Counted from the first letter of the stretch, positions 26,302 through 33,821 are shown. The stretch is DNA of 64,000 nucleotides from an uncultured Prevotellaceae bacterium (GCA_947169265.1 CAMVPC010000008.1:1-64000), one strand, 5' to 3'. Notes: generated by a model not told the origin, from the letters alone. Translations and numbers: made by a program.

Positions 26302-28128
26302 ATGAAAGGCTTCACCCGATTGTTGCGCCGCTTTGTGTTTCCTTACAAGCGGTATATGATACTCAACGTGCTGTTCAACGTGCTGGCGGCGTTCCTCACG
26401 CTGTTTTCCTTTGCCCTGATCATCCCCATCCTGGAGATGCTTTTCGGGCTCAACACGGGTCACTACGACCTCATGGCGTGGAGCGACGGCGGCGTGAAAG
26501 AGGTGCTGGTGAACAATTTTTACTATTATGTGCAGTGCGTCATCGAGCGCTTCGGGCAATCGACGGCCCTCGCCGTGATAGCCTGCGCGCTGGTGGTGAT
26601 GACGGCGTTCAAGACGGGCAGCGCCTACTTGAGCGCGTTTTTCATGATACCCATCCGCACCGGTGTGGTGCGCGACCTGCGCAACGCCATCTACCACAAG
26701 ATAGTGTCGTTGCCCATAGGCTTTTTCAGCAACGAGCGCAAGGGCGACGTGATGGCGCGCATGAGCGGCGACGTGACCGAGGTGGAGAACAGTATCATGT
26801 CGTCGCTCGACATGTTGTTCAAGAATCCCATCATGATTGTCGTGTGCCTCACCATGATGGTTATCGTGAGTTGGCAGCTCACGATCTTCGTGCTCGTGCT
26901 GCTGCCGGTGGCCGGCCTCGTGATGGGACGCGTGGGCAAGCGCCTTAAGCGGGTGAGCCTCGAGGGGCAGACGCAGTGGGGCCAGCTGCTGAGCAACATC
27001 GAGGAGACCATAGGCGGATTGCGCATCGTCAAGGCCTTCAACGCCGAGAAGAAGGTGAACCGCCGCTTCGAGCAGGAAAACGAGCGTTACCGCGCCATCA
27101 CCACGCGCATGCAGCGCCGCTACGAGCTCGCGCACCCCATGAGCGAGTTCCTGGGCACGGCCACCATCGCCATCGTGCTGTGGTTTGGCGGCACCCTTAT
27201 CCTGGGTGGTCACGCCGGCATCACGGCGCCCTCGTTCATTTATTATATGGTGATTTTCTACAGCATCATCAACCCGGCCAAAGACCTGTCGAAGGCCAGC
27301 TACAACATCCAGCGCGGCGAGGCGGCTCTGGAGCGCATCGACAAGATTCTCACGGCCGAGAACACCATCACCGATCCCGCCGATCCCGCCACGCTCACGT
27401 CGCTGAGCCGCGGCATCACCTTCGACCACGTGACGTTCGCTTACGGCGACGTGCCCGTTATCAACGACGTGTCGCTCGAGATCGCGCGGGGCACCACCGT
27501 GGCCCTCGTGGGGCAGAGCGGCAGCGGAAAAACGACGCTGGCCGACCTGTTGCCGCGTTTTTGGGACGTGCAGCAAGGCAGCATCAGCATCGACGGCGTC
27601 GACATCCGCCGCGTGCGCGTGGCATCGTTGCGCGCCCTCATGGGCAACGTGAACCAAGAGGCCATCCTGTTCAACGACACCTTTTATAATAATATCACCT
27701 TTGGCGTGGACAACGCCACGCGCGAGGAAGTCGAGGAGGCGGCCCGCATCGCCAACGCCTACGACTTTATTATGGCGAGCGAGGACGGTTTCGACACCAA
27801 CATAGGCGACCGCGGTTGCAAGCTCTCGGGCGGGCAACGCCAGCGCATCAGTATCGCGCGCGCCATCCTCAAGAATCCGCCCATTCTCATCCTCGACGAG
27901 GCCACCAGCGCGCTCGACACCGAGAGCGAGCACCTCGTGCAGCAGGCCCTCGACAACCTCATGAAGGGGCGCACGACGCTCGTCATCGCGCACCGCCTGA
28001 GCACAATCAAGAACGCCGACATGATTTGCGTGCTCGAGGGTGGACGCATCGTGGAGCAAGGCACACACGACGAACTGCTGGCGCTCAACGGCACCTACAA
28101 GCACCTTGTCGACATGCAGGAGCTGTAA
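26302..28128 (+). CDS. ABC exporter, fused permease/ATPase (MsbA-like)
   Basis: The 608-residue half-transporter has six membrane segments in residues 1-330 and a nucleotide-binding domain after 370. Walker A is GQSGSGKTT (404-412), the signature is LSGGQRQRISIARAIL, Walker B is ILILDEATSALD, and the switch His is in LVIAHRLSTIKNAD. The closest functional class is MsbA-type export of lipid A precursors, but multidrug exporters share the same architecture, so the substrate is not certain. It forms homodimers in known relatives. It stands alone with its own promoter and terminator. Confidence 0.88.
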   Translation: MKGFTRLLRRFVFPYKRYMILNVLFNVLAAFLTLFSFALIIPILEMLFGLNTGHYDLMAWSDGGVKEVLVNNFYYYVQCVIERFGQSTALAVIACALVVMTAFKTGSAYLSAFFMIPIRTGVVRDLRNAIYHKIVSLPIGFFSNERKGDVMARMSGDVTEVENSIMSSLDMLFKNPIMIVVCLTMMVIVSWQLTIFVLVLLPVAGLVMGRVGKRLKRVSLEGQTQWGQLLSNIEETIGGLRIVKAFNAEKKVNRRFEQENERYRAITTRMQRRYELAHPMSEFLGTATIAIVLWFGGTLILGGHAGITAPSFIYYMVIFYSIINPAKDLSKASYNIQRGEAALERIDKILTAENTITDPADPATLTSLSRGITFDHVTFAYGDVPVINDVSLEIARGTTVALVGQSGSGKTTLADLLPRFWDVQQGSISIDGVDIRRVRVASLRALMGNVNQEAILFNDTFYNNITFGVDNATREEVEEAARIANAYDFIMASEDGFDTNIGDRGCKLSGGQRQRISIARAILKNPPILILDEATSALDTESEHLVQQALDNLMKGRTTLVIAHRLSTIKNADMICVLEGGRIVEQGTHDELLALNGTYKHLVDMQEL

Positions 28129-28234
28129 GCCTCGAGCACTGAGCGGTGTGTGGACGCGCGTGGTAGGCGTAAAGCCGGAGGCGTGTCAAGGCCGCTCTTT
28201 TTTCCGAGACTGCGTCTCGGACTACGCCGACCAG

Positions 28235-28276
28235 ATAGGTATGGGGTCGCCGATGGCGACCCCATACCTATTTTTT
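28235..28276 (+). terminator. Very strong hairpin terminator after the ABC exporter
   Basis: A perfect 17-bp inverted repeat (left arm 28235-28251, right arm 28255-28271) has a 3-nt GAT loop and is followed by six T residues on the plus strand. This is a textbook intrinsic terminator for the exporter. It is unusually long, and resembles the hairpins of the repeat elements near 31 kb in having tight 3-nt loops. Confidence 0.8.
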
Positions 28277-28298
28277 CCACTCATTCCGTTTTCGCGGC

Positions 28299-29282
28299 TC
28301 ACTGCTCGTGGCTCAAGGCGCGCAGCAGCGTTTGTCCCACGGCGCGCAGTGTGGCGCGGTCTATCTGGTCCATCGTGTCGTGAGTGGTGTGCCAGCCGTC
28401 GAAGAAGCCGGTGGGCGTGGGGCGCGTGTCGATGATGTCGATGCACGGGATGCCGCGGCGGTTCACGGCGATGTGGTCGTCGGTCACGGCGCCGCCCGGC
28501 TCGTTGAGGAACGTCGAGGCCAGGCCCTCGGCGGCGGCCGCGCGCCACACGCGGTCCTGCACGTCGCCGGCATAGTAAGTCGAGAACTGCTCGCGGCGGA
28601 ACTTGGCGCCGCGCGCGCCCACCATGTCGAGCAACACACCGTAGCGCGCCGTGTAGCCGTCTACATGGGGATGAGCCGCCCAGTATTGCGTGCCCAGCGC
28701 CCAAGAGTCCTCATCGCCGCCTTCCTCGCCCCAGTCCTCGGCGTCGACGAGCAGGATGTCGATACCCTGCCGGGGCCGTGCCAGCTGCCACACGCGCGCC
28801 AACTCGAGCAGCACGCCCACGCCGCTGGCCGCATCGTTGGCGCCCATCACGGGCTCGCGGCGTTGCGACTCATCGGGGTCGGCGTCGGCCCAGGGCCGGC
28901 AGTCCCAGTGGGCGAGCAACAGCACGCGTTCGCTCGCATCGGGGTTGAAGCTCCCCACGAGGTTGGTGATGTGTAGCGTGACGCCGTCGAACGTCGTGAC
29001 CGTGCCGCGCTGCTCTACTACAGTGTCGCAACGCGCGCGCAACGTGGCGGCGAGCCACGCGGCGCAGGCCTCGTGGGCGTCGGTGCCGGGCACGCGCGGC
29101 CCGAAGTCGCACTGCCGCTCAACGAGCGCGTAAGCGCTATCGGCGTCGAACGCTACAGTTTCCTCACTCACCGCCGTGGTGTCGGCCGTGTCGTCGCCGC
29201 CGGCGGCGTTGCCACCACAGGCCGTCAATGTCATGGCGAGCGCGAGCGCCATCTCTATCATCGTTGTCATTTTTCGTTTCAT
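28299..29282 (-). CDS. Glutaminyl cyclase, M28-fold lipoprotein
   Basis: The 327-residue lipoprotein (LTAC lipobox, Cys22) has the pattern of Bacteroidetes glutaminyl cyclases, which convert N-terminal Gln of exported proteins to pyroglutamate. Metal-site and active-site segments are LLLAHWDCRPWAD, GANDAASGVGVLLELAR, ILLVDAEDWGEEGG, SWALGTQYW, LLDMVGARG, DDHIAVNRRGIPCIDIID and GWHTTHDTMDQID. The DDH and WHT...D motifs favour a cyclase over a plain M28 aminopeptidase. Several exported proteins in the window are predicted to start with Gln after signal cleavage, which fits this role. Its stop codon lies inside a GTGAGC-type repeat unit. Confidence 0.82.
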   Translation of the reverse strand: MKRKMTTMIEMALALAMTLTACGGNAAGGDDTADTTAVSEETVAFDADSAYALVERQCDFGPRVPGTDAHEACAAWLAATLRARCDTVVEQRGTVTTFDGVTLHITNLVGSFNPDASERVLLLAHWDCRPWADADPDESQRREPVMGANDAASGVGVLLELARVWQLARPRQGIDILLVDAEDWGEEGGDEDSWALGTQYWAAHPHVDGYTARYGVLLDMVGARGAKFRREQFSTYYAGDVQDRVWRAAAAEGLASTFLNEPGGAVTDDHIAVNRRGIPCIDIIDTRPTPTGFFDGWHTTHDTMDQIDRATLRAVGQTLLRALSHEQ

Positions 29283-29607
29283 ATTCGTTTATAAAATTAA
29301 GGTGTTTAACCCTAATGTAACCCTTTTTGGTTAAATCCTCATTAAAAACGCCGCAAGCCGCATGTTTATTGCGGCCAGCACAAGTTTTATTCCATTTCAC
29401 TCCCCGCTCGCGTAGCGGATTAGAAGAAAAAAAATGAAAAAAATGCGATTTTTTTTATAAAAAGTTTGGTGGAGAAAAAAAAAAGTATTTACTTTGCCCT
29501 TGCTTTATCGGCTAAACAATTTAAACAACGAGATTATTAACAAGAAAAAGAACAAGTTTGTGGTAAAACTTTCAAATTTCTATTTGAATTTATAAACGTT
29601 TATAAGT
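29283..29607. other. A/T-rich intergenic region with promoter
   Basis: The region between divergent genes is very AT-rich, with A-tracts at 29424-29485. It contains the strong plus-strand promoter listed separately and a leader of about 105 nt with AAGAAAAAGAACAAG upstream of the ATG. No gene is seen. Confidence 0.6.
29465..29496 (+). promoter_or_regulatory. Promoter of the 29.6-kb secreted protein gene
   Basis: TTTG (29465-29468), 20 nt, TTACTTTG (29489-29496) is near the TAnnTTTG consensus and sits in an A-tract-rich context, as in highly expressed Bacteroides genes. Confidence 0.65.
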
Positions 29608-30366
29608 ATGAAGAAATTTTACTCACTCTTAGCTGCTGCCGCCATCGCTTCGATGAGCACCGCAGCTTTCGCTGAACCGGTCACCTACTTCAACGATGAC
29701 CAGCAATTTACTATGAACCTTCTCGATCCCGCCGGCCAAGACGCCAGCAACGTTGTTGTCGAGTTTGGAGCTACGGGCGTGAAGGAAAACATCGCTCTTG
29801 TTGAGTTCTATGTGCAAGGTCCCGATGGTGCCAAGTTCATTGAGGATCCCGATGAGTTCTCTTATGTTGTAGTTACCGGTTACGAAGAAGGTTGGGCTCT
29901 CCCCAAGTTTGCTTCTGCTAACTCTGATGTCAATGCTGCCGCAAAGGAAAACGAACGTGACCTGCTTGTGATTCTCAGCCACAAATTGAAGAACTATCGT
30001 TGGTTCAAACCCGGTGACATTAAATTCTGCAAGGCCACTATCGACGCCAGCGCTCTGAAGATTGGTGAAGGCGAAGGCCCCAACAAGAACAACTTCTTCT
30101 TAACTATCCCCGGCCACGACCAAGTGCGTGTGCTCTTCTCGGGTACTGACGATGACACCTACTGCCCCGAGACTGAGGTGAAGCTGAAGCTCGCCGTTCA
30201 GGAAGATGGCAAGATCACGGGTGTTGAGACCATCCGCACCAACGACAACGGTGCCAAGAAGGGTATCTACAACATGATGGGCCAGAAGGTTCGCGTTGCC
30301 GAGCCCGGACAGGTTTACATCATCAACGGCCAGAAGGTTATCCCCACTGAGACCATCAGCGAGTAA
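29608..30366 (+). CDS. Secreted protein, probably abundant, with T9SS-tail-like end
   Basis: The 252-residue protein has a signal peptide ending AFA/EPV. The mature part is acidic and beta-rich. It ends in GVETIRTNDNGAKKGIYNMMGQ then KVRVAEPGQVYIINGQKV, which resembles the last strands of T9SS type A sorting domains (turn, YN.xGQ, PG.Y.I..GKK), although the final basic residues are followed by an extra acidic TETISE. Codon use differs from its neighbours: GTT, GCT, GAA and AAG are frequent where neighbours prefer GC-ending codons. This suggests translational selection or a different origin. A strong promoter and a perfect terminator bracket it. Function is unknown. Confidence 0.75.
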   Translation: MKKFYSLLAAAAIASMSTAAFAEPVTYFNDDQQFTMNLLDPAGQDASNVVVEFGATGVKENIALVEFYVQGPDGAKFIEDPDEFSYVVVTGYEEGWALPKFASANSDVNAAAKENERDLLVILSHKLKNYRWFKPGDIKFCKATIDASALKIGEGEGPNKNNFFLTIPGHDQVRVLFSGTDDDTYCPETEVKLKLAVQEDGKITGVETIRTNDNGAKKGIYNMMGQKVRVAEPGQVYIINGQKVIPTETISE

Positions 30367-30411
30367 TACCGAGACCACGGAAATCACCGATTTCCGAAAG
30401 TAAACACCACA

Positions 30412-30446
30412 GGGCGGCTTGAAACAATTCAGGCCGCTCTTCTTTT
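30412..30446 (+). terminator. Intrinsic terminator
   Basis: A 12-bp stem (GGGCGGCTTGAA, 30412-30423, with TTCAGGCCGCTC, 30428-30439, including G-T pairs) and ACAA loop is followed by TTCTTTT. It ends the 29.6-kb gene transcript. Confidence 0.85.
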
Positions 30447-30523
30447 GTGCCAAGCACAAAAGAGCAAATCACTTCCTAACTCCTCAACGCTCACGGCACA
30501 ACGCTCGAGGCTCATAGCTCATC

Positions 30524-30730
30524 CGCCGTTTGTGACCCCCTTCGGGGCTCCTGGTGAGAGCGGACCGCTATCCCCACGCCACGCAGGCCTTCGGCCTACG
30601 CGCCGTGGGGTTTAATCCAAGTCAAGGCCGCTGGCCTTGGCACGCCTTCGGCGTTAGCCTCTACACGCGCACGACTCACAGGTCGCAGCGAGGGGGTCGC
30701 CTCCGGCGACTGCGACGACCATGAGCGGAA
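30524..30730. repeat. REP-like hairpin element, copy A (no 38-bp units)
   Basis: A 133-bp core (30524-30656) is identical in copy B, and 130 bp of it in copy C. It contains successive hairpins: CCCCTTCGGGG, an 18-bp imperfect palindrome with TTC loop, AAGGCCGCTGGCCTT, and ACGCCTTCGGCGT. In copy A the core is followed directly by the conserved tail starting GCCTCTACACGCGCACGACTC and ending near 30730. Tail and core also occur in copy C, but there a single 38-bp unit is inserted at the junction. Confidence 0.85.
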
Positions 30731-30765
30731 GCCTATGACTATGGCATCGAGGCTCGTGGCTCATT

Positions 30766-31145
30766 CGCCGTTTGTGACCCCCTTCGGGGCTCCTGGTGAG
30801 AGCGGACCGCTATCCCCACGCCACGCAGGCCTTCGGCCTACGCGCCGTGGGGTTTAATCCAAGTCAAGGCCGCTGGCCTTGGCACGCCTTCGGCGTTACG
30901 CCTGCGGTATCCGCTACTTGCCCACCCTCGGCGTTACTCCTGCGGTATCCGCTACATGCACGCCTTTGGCGTTACGCCTGCGGTATCCGCTACTCGCCCA
31001 CCCTCGGCGTTACGACTGCGGTATCCGCTACTGGCACGCCTTCGGCGTTACGACTGCGGTATCCGCTACTGGCACGCCTTCGGCGTTACGACTGCGGTAT
31101 CCGCTACTCGCACGCCTTCGGCGTTACGCCTGCAACTTCCTCGCC
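30766..31145. repeat. REP-like element copy B with 38-bp tandem array
   Basis: The core (30766-30898) is identical to copy A. From 30892 it runs into six consecutive 38-bp units (30892-31119) and a partial seventh. Each unit reads GGCGTTACGCCTGCGGTATC followed by CGCTACTxGC and CACCCTC or ACGCCTTC. Each holds two small palindromes, GCGGTATCCGC and ACGCCTTCGGCGT. The period is not a multiple of three, so the array reads in all three frames and is not a coding repeat. There are no spacers, so it is not CRISPR. The conserved tail seen in copies A and C is missing here. Confidence 0.85.
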
Positions 31146-31320
31146 ATTCGCCCGTCTTCAGCACACTTATGCGACAACATCTTGGCTCGCTTTAGGCGTT
31201 ACTCGCCACGCATTGAGACTCGCGGCTCATGGCTCGGAGCTCATAGCCTTGGAGGCGTTTGCGTTCGTTAGGCATACACTGATACGAGCCCGGCAGGACA
31301 AGACACGGGGCGGCTGTTCC

Positions 31321-31453
31321 CAGGCCGACGGCCTGGGCGGCCCCGAAGGGGGCGAACTGAATGAAACCCCACGGCGCGTAGGCCGGAGGCCTGCGTGGCG
31401 TGGGGGATAGAGCGTCCACCCGCTCAGCGAGCCCCGAAGGGGGTCACATACGT
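31321..31453. repeat. REP-like element copy D, inverted, upstream of the transposase gene
   Basis: This is a diverged copy in the opposite orientation. Its reverse complement shares TGTGACCCCCTTCGGGGCTC and the CCACGCCACGCAGGCC...GGCCTACGCGCCGTGGGG palindrome with copies A-C. It ends about 50 bp before the transposase ATG, while copy C starts 2 bp after the stop, so the gene is bracketed by inverted copies. Confidence 0.8.
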
Positions 31454-31504
31454 TCAAATATTTGCTCATTAGAGAATAATCTTTTATATTTGCAAGAAAA
31501 AGAT

Positions 31505-31951
31505 ATGAGTACCGTAAACGCAATCTACCACATCGTCATCAACACCAAATCAAGAAAGATGACGCTGCCGCCCACGTCCTGCGACAGTCTCTACCGCTAT
31601 ATGGGTCGCGTAATAGCCAACAAAAACTGCATACTCTACTCAATAAATGGAATAGAGAATCATGTCCATCTGCTCATCAACCTACATCCTACTGTATCCC
31701 TCGCCGACCTGGTGCGCGACCTGAAACTCTCCACAAGCCAGTGGATAAAGACTAATATCAATCTTTTTCCCATGTTTGAGGGATGGGGAAAGGAATATGG
31801 GGCGTTCTCCTACGCACTGCGCGACCGTCAGATGGTGAGCAACTATATCGCCAATCAACGGGAGCACCACAAGAGGGAAACCTTTGAGGAAGAATACCGC
31901 AAACATGTGGAGCGCGCCGGTCTCGAATGGAATGAATATAGGCTCACATGA
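31505..31951 (+). CDS. REP-associated / IS200-like Y1 transposase
   Basis: The 148-residue HUH-type single-strand transposase has the metal-binding His53-Val-His55 in GIENHVHLLINL. The probable nucleophile Tyr114 lies in VSNYIANQREHHKRETFEEEY, which is the standard IS200/IS605 TnpA or RAYT arrangement. WGKEYGAFSYAL is also typical. The ATG at 31505 is preferred; the open frame to 31400 reads into repeat DNA. No tnpB accessory gene is present. Inverted REP-like elements flank the gene directly (copy D upstream, copy C starting 2 bp after the TGA), so this is best seen as a RAYT that mobilises or once mobilised these elements. It appears intact. Confidence 0.85.
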   Translation: MSTVNAIYHIVINTKSRKMTLPPTSCDSLYRYMGRVIANKNCILYSINGIENHVHLLINLHPTVSLADLVRDLKLSTSQWIKTNINLFPMFEGWGKEYGAFSYALRDRQMVSNYIANQREHHKRETFEEEYRKHVERAGLEWNEYRLT

Positions 31952-31952
31952 G

Positions 31953-32190
31953 CGTTTGTGACCCCCTTCGGGGCTCCTGGTGAGAGCGGACCGCTATCCC
32001 CACGCCACGCAGGCCTTCGGCCTACGCGCCGTGGGGTTTAATCCAAGTCAAGGCCGCTGGCCTTGGCACGCCTTCGGCGTTACGCCTGCAATATCCGCTA
32101 CTCGCCCACCCTCGGCGTTAGCCTCTACACACGCACGACTCACAGGTCGCAGCGAGGGGGTCGCCTCCGGCGACTGCGACGACCATGGGC
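31953..32190. repeat. REP-like element copy C with one 38-bp unit
   Basis: The core (31953-32082) is identical to the corresponding 130 bp of copies A and B. One 38-bp unit variant (with CAATATCC in place of CGGTATCC) follows, then the conserved tail GCCTCTACAC...GACGACCATG. It begins 2 bp after the transposase stop codon. Confidence 0.85.
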
Positions 32191-32194
32191 GGAA

Positions 32195-32264
32195 GCCCCC
32201 AGTGGAATAGGCCTTCTCGAATGCCTTTTCCACTGGGGGCACTCAAAGGGCACCCTCCGGGTGC
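32195..32264. repeat. Perfect inverted repeats between REP element and parA
   Basis: GCCCCCAGTGGAA (32195-32207) and TTCCACTGGGGGC (32228-32240) form a perfect 13-bp stem with a 20-nt loop. A second hairpin, GCACCC-TCC-GGGTGC, follows at 32250-32264. No T-run follows on either side, so intrinsic termination is doubtful. They may be part of the mobile repeat block. Confidence 0.7.
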
Positions 32265-32299
32265 TCATGGCCGACGGCTATGGCATCACGGCTCGTGGC

Positions 32300-33064
32300 T
32301 CATTTGTTTTTGTCGATGATTTCGCGGGCGAGTTGCATGTGGCTGCTGGCGCCGCGGCTGGTGGGGTCGTAGAGGATGACGGGGAGGCCGTGGCTGGGAG
32401 CCTCGCTGAGCTTGATGTTTCGCGGGATGACGGTATTGAAGACCATGTTAGCGAAGTGGCTCTTGAGTTCCTCGTAGATTTGGTTGGCCAGTCGCAGACG
32501 CGCGTCGTACATAGTGAGCAGGAAGCCCTCGATGGCGAGACCGGGGTTGAGCGCGCCCTTGATGATGCGAATGGTGTTGAGCAGTTTGCTGATACCCTCG
32601 AGGGCGAAATATTCGGCCTGAACGGGTATGATGACGCTGCGTGCGGCGGTGAGGGCGTTCACGGTAATGAGTCCCAGCGAGGGGCTGCAGTCGATGAAGA
32701 TGAAGTCGTAAGCGGCATCGACGGCGTCGAGCGCGCGTCGCAGAACGCGTTCACGCTCGGTTTTGTTGATAAGGTCGAGTTCGGCACCCACGAGGTCGAT
32801 GCGCGAGCCAAGTACGTCAAGGTTGTCGACGCAGGAATGTTGCAGGGCGCCGGCGACGGGGTACTCGTCGACGAGGCACTCGTAGATGGAGGAAGTCATC
32901 GACTTGGGGTCGATACCGAGTCCGCTGGTGGCATTGGCCTGCGGGTCGGCGTCGACGAGCAGCACTTTCTTGCCGAGCGTGGCGAGCGAAGCGGCGAGGT
33001 TGATGGCGGTGGTGGTTTTTCCCACGCCGCCCTTTTGGTTAGCTATGGCGATTATTTTACTCAT
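32300..33064 (-). CDS. parA: Chromosome-partitioning ATPase ParA/Soj
   Basis: The 254-residue Walker-type ATPase of chromosome segregation has the deviant P-loop KGGVGKTTT (residues 11-19), [17 protein letters not shown] and the [11 protein letters not shown] switch II. It has the compact chromosomal Soj form without an N-terminal DNA-binding domain. In Bacteroidales parA is normally followed directly by parB. Here the downstream side is instead the REP/transposase block, with the stop codon itself inside a GAGCCACGAGC repeat unit, and no parB is in the window. A TTACTTTG box (minus strand, 33118-33125) lies upstream. Confidence 0.93.
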   Translation of the reverse strand: MSKIIAIANQKGGVGKTTTAINLAASLATLGKKVLLVDADPQANATSGLGIDPKSMTSSIYECLVDEYPVAGALQHSCVDNLDVLGSRIDLVGAELDLINKTERERVLRRALDAVDAAYDFIFIDCSPSLGLITVNALTAARSVIIPVQAEYFALEGISKLLNTIRIIKGALNPGLAIEGFLLTMYDARLRLANQIYEELKSHFANMVFNTVIPRNIKLSEAPSHGLPVILYDPTSRGASSHMQLAREIIDKNK

Positions 33065-33271
33065 TGTAATAGATGTTTCGTTTAAGTGTCGCGGGCCGTT
33101 GTCGCCCGTTGCGAGTGCAAAGTAACTAATTATAATTCAATTTATCACCATTGCGCGCGGCGAAAAACGCGCCCATGTTAATAAATCGGTTGCGATTGTG
33201 AATAACGTGCCTTGCCGCAGGTAAAGGCGCGGGAAGGTGTTTGTTAAATATTGTTATATTACCATACAAAA

Positions 33272-33304
33272 TTTGCATTTTACCATTTTGATATATTACC
33301 TTTG
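33272..33304 (+). promoter_or_regulatory. Consensus promoter
   Basis: TTTG (33272-33275), 21 nt, TACCTTTG (33297-33304) is a perfect Bacteroidetes promoter. It gives the gene at 33353 a leader of about 42 nt. Confidence 0.75.
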
Positions 33305-33352
33305 TCCCACGGAAAGACACAAATAAGTACAACGATTAAACACACACTTATC

Positions 33353-33796
33353 ATGCACACCGAAGAAAAACGGATTACATCCACCAAGCTGCGTGACAAC
33401 GAATTTGTGACGCTGTTCAACGAGACTCTCAAACTCATGGTTGACAACGGCGCGGCGGCACCGCGGCGCGAGGCAATACGCTTTGCGCTGGCCTGCGCGG
33501 CACCACGCTACGACGTGCAGTTCAAGCGTGCCTACGACGCCGTGGGGCGCGTGTTGCACGGCAAACGGGCCGCCCTCAGCCGCGAGCGCCAGGCGATGTG
33601 GGAGGAGATGGCCGCGCGCGTGAAGATGCTCATGGAGGCCGGCGTGTCGCGCTCGCGCGCCGTGGACCACGTGTTGCAGCACTGCCGCGCGAGCCGCATC
33701 TACCTCGACCCGAAGTACGCCTACCGCTATAGCTATCGTGCCGCGCGCGAGCGCCGCGAGCGTTTGCTGCGACGGTTCACCTGTTCAGGTTCATAA
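33353..33796 (+). CDS. Unknown small basic protein
   Basis: This 147-residue protein is helical and rich in Arg and Ala, with no signal peptide. Visible segments are RDNEFVTLFNETLKLMVDNG, a repeated Cys-containing AIRFALACAAPRYDVQFKRAYD, and a C-terminal basic patch (RYSYRAARERRERLLRRFTC). The basic tail suggests nucleic-acid binding, but no known motif is seen. A perfect promoter precedes it, and an unrelated unknown gene follows 107 bp later on the same strand. Its stop codon lies inside the arm of a 15-bp inverted repeat. Confidence 0.6.
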   Translation: MHTEEKRITSTKLRDNEFVTLFNETLKLMVDNGAAAPRREAIRFALACAAPRYDVQFKRAYDAVGRVLHGKRAALSRERQAMWEEMAARVKMLMEAGVSRSRAVDHVLQHCRASRIYLDPKYAYRYSYRAARERRERLLRRFTCSGS

Positions 33797-33821
33797 AGTC
33801 TTTCGGCTTTATGAACCTGAA
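33784..33821 (+). repeat. 15-bp perfect inverted repeat over a stop codon
   Basis: TTCAGGTTCATAAAG (33784-33798) pairs with CTTTATGAACCTGAA (33807-33821) across an 8-nt loop. The TAA stop (33794-33796) is in the left arm. A GGTTATGGGTTAGCGGTTATAG short-period array follows at once. There is no T-run, so it may act as an mRNA 3'-end stabiliser rather than a terminator. Confidence 0.7.

Noticed and set aside
26251..28104. 617-codon antisense frame over the ABC exporter
   Set aside because: The plus-strand gene has complete transporter motifs. The antisense frame is His/Ala/Val/Glu-rich, a mirror of strong third-position GC bias. The same applies to 21627-24185 and 36941-39697 (918 codons).
30892..31119. 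38-bp tandem units as a CRISPR array
   Set aside because: The units follow each other directly with no unique spacers, and there are no cas genes in the window.
30796..31410. Long plus-strand open frame (204 codons) and overlapping frames at 30879-31271 and 30956-31195
   Set aside because: All are translations of the 38-bp array, which is open in three frames because of its period and composition (LRRYACGIRY / FGVTPAVSAT / TPSALRLRYP). There is no start signal and the same DNA occurs as a non-coding element in copies A and C.
31400..31504. Upstream start of the transposase gene
   Set aside because: The extension reads through REP element D. The ATG at 31505 gives the family's normal N-terminus.
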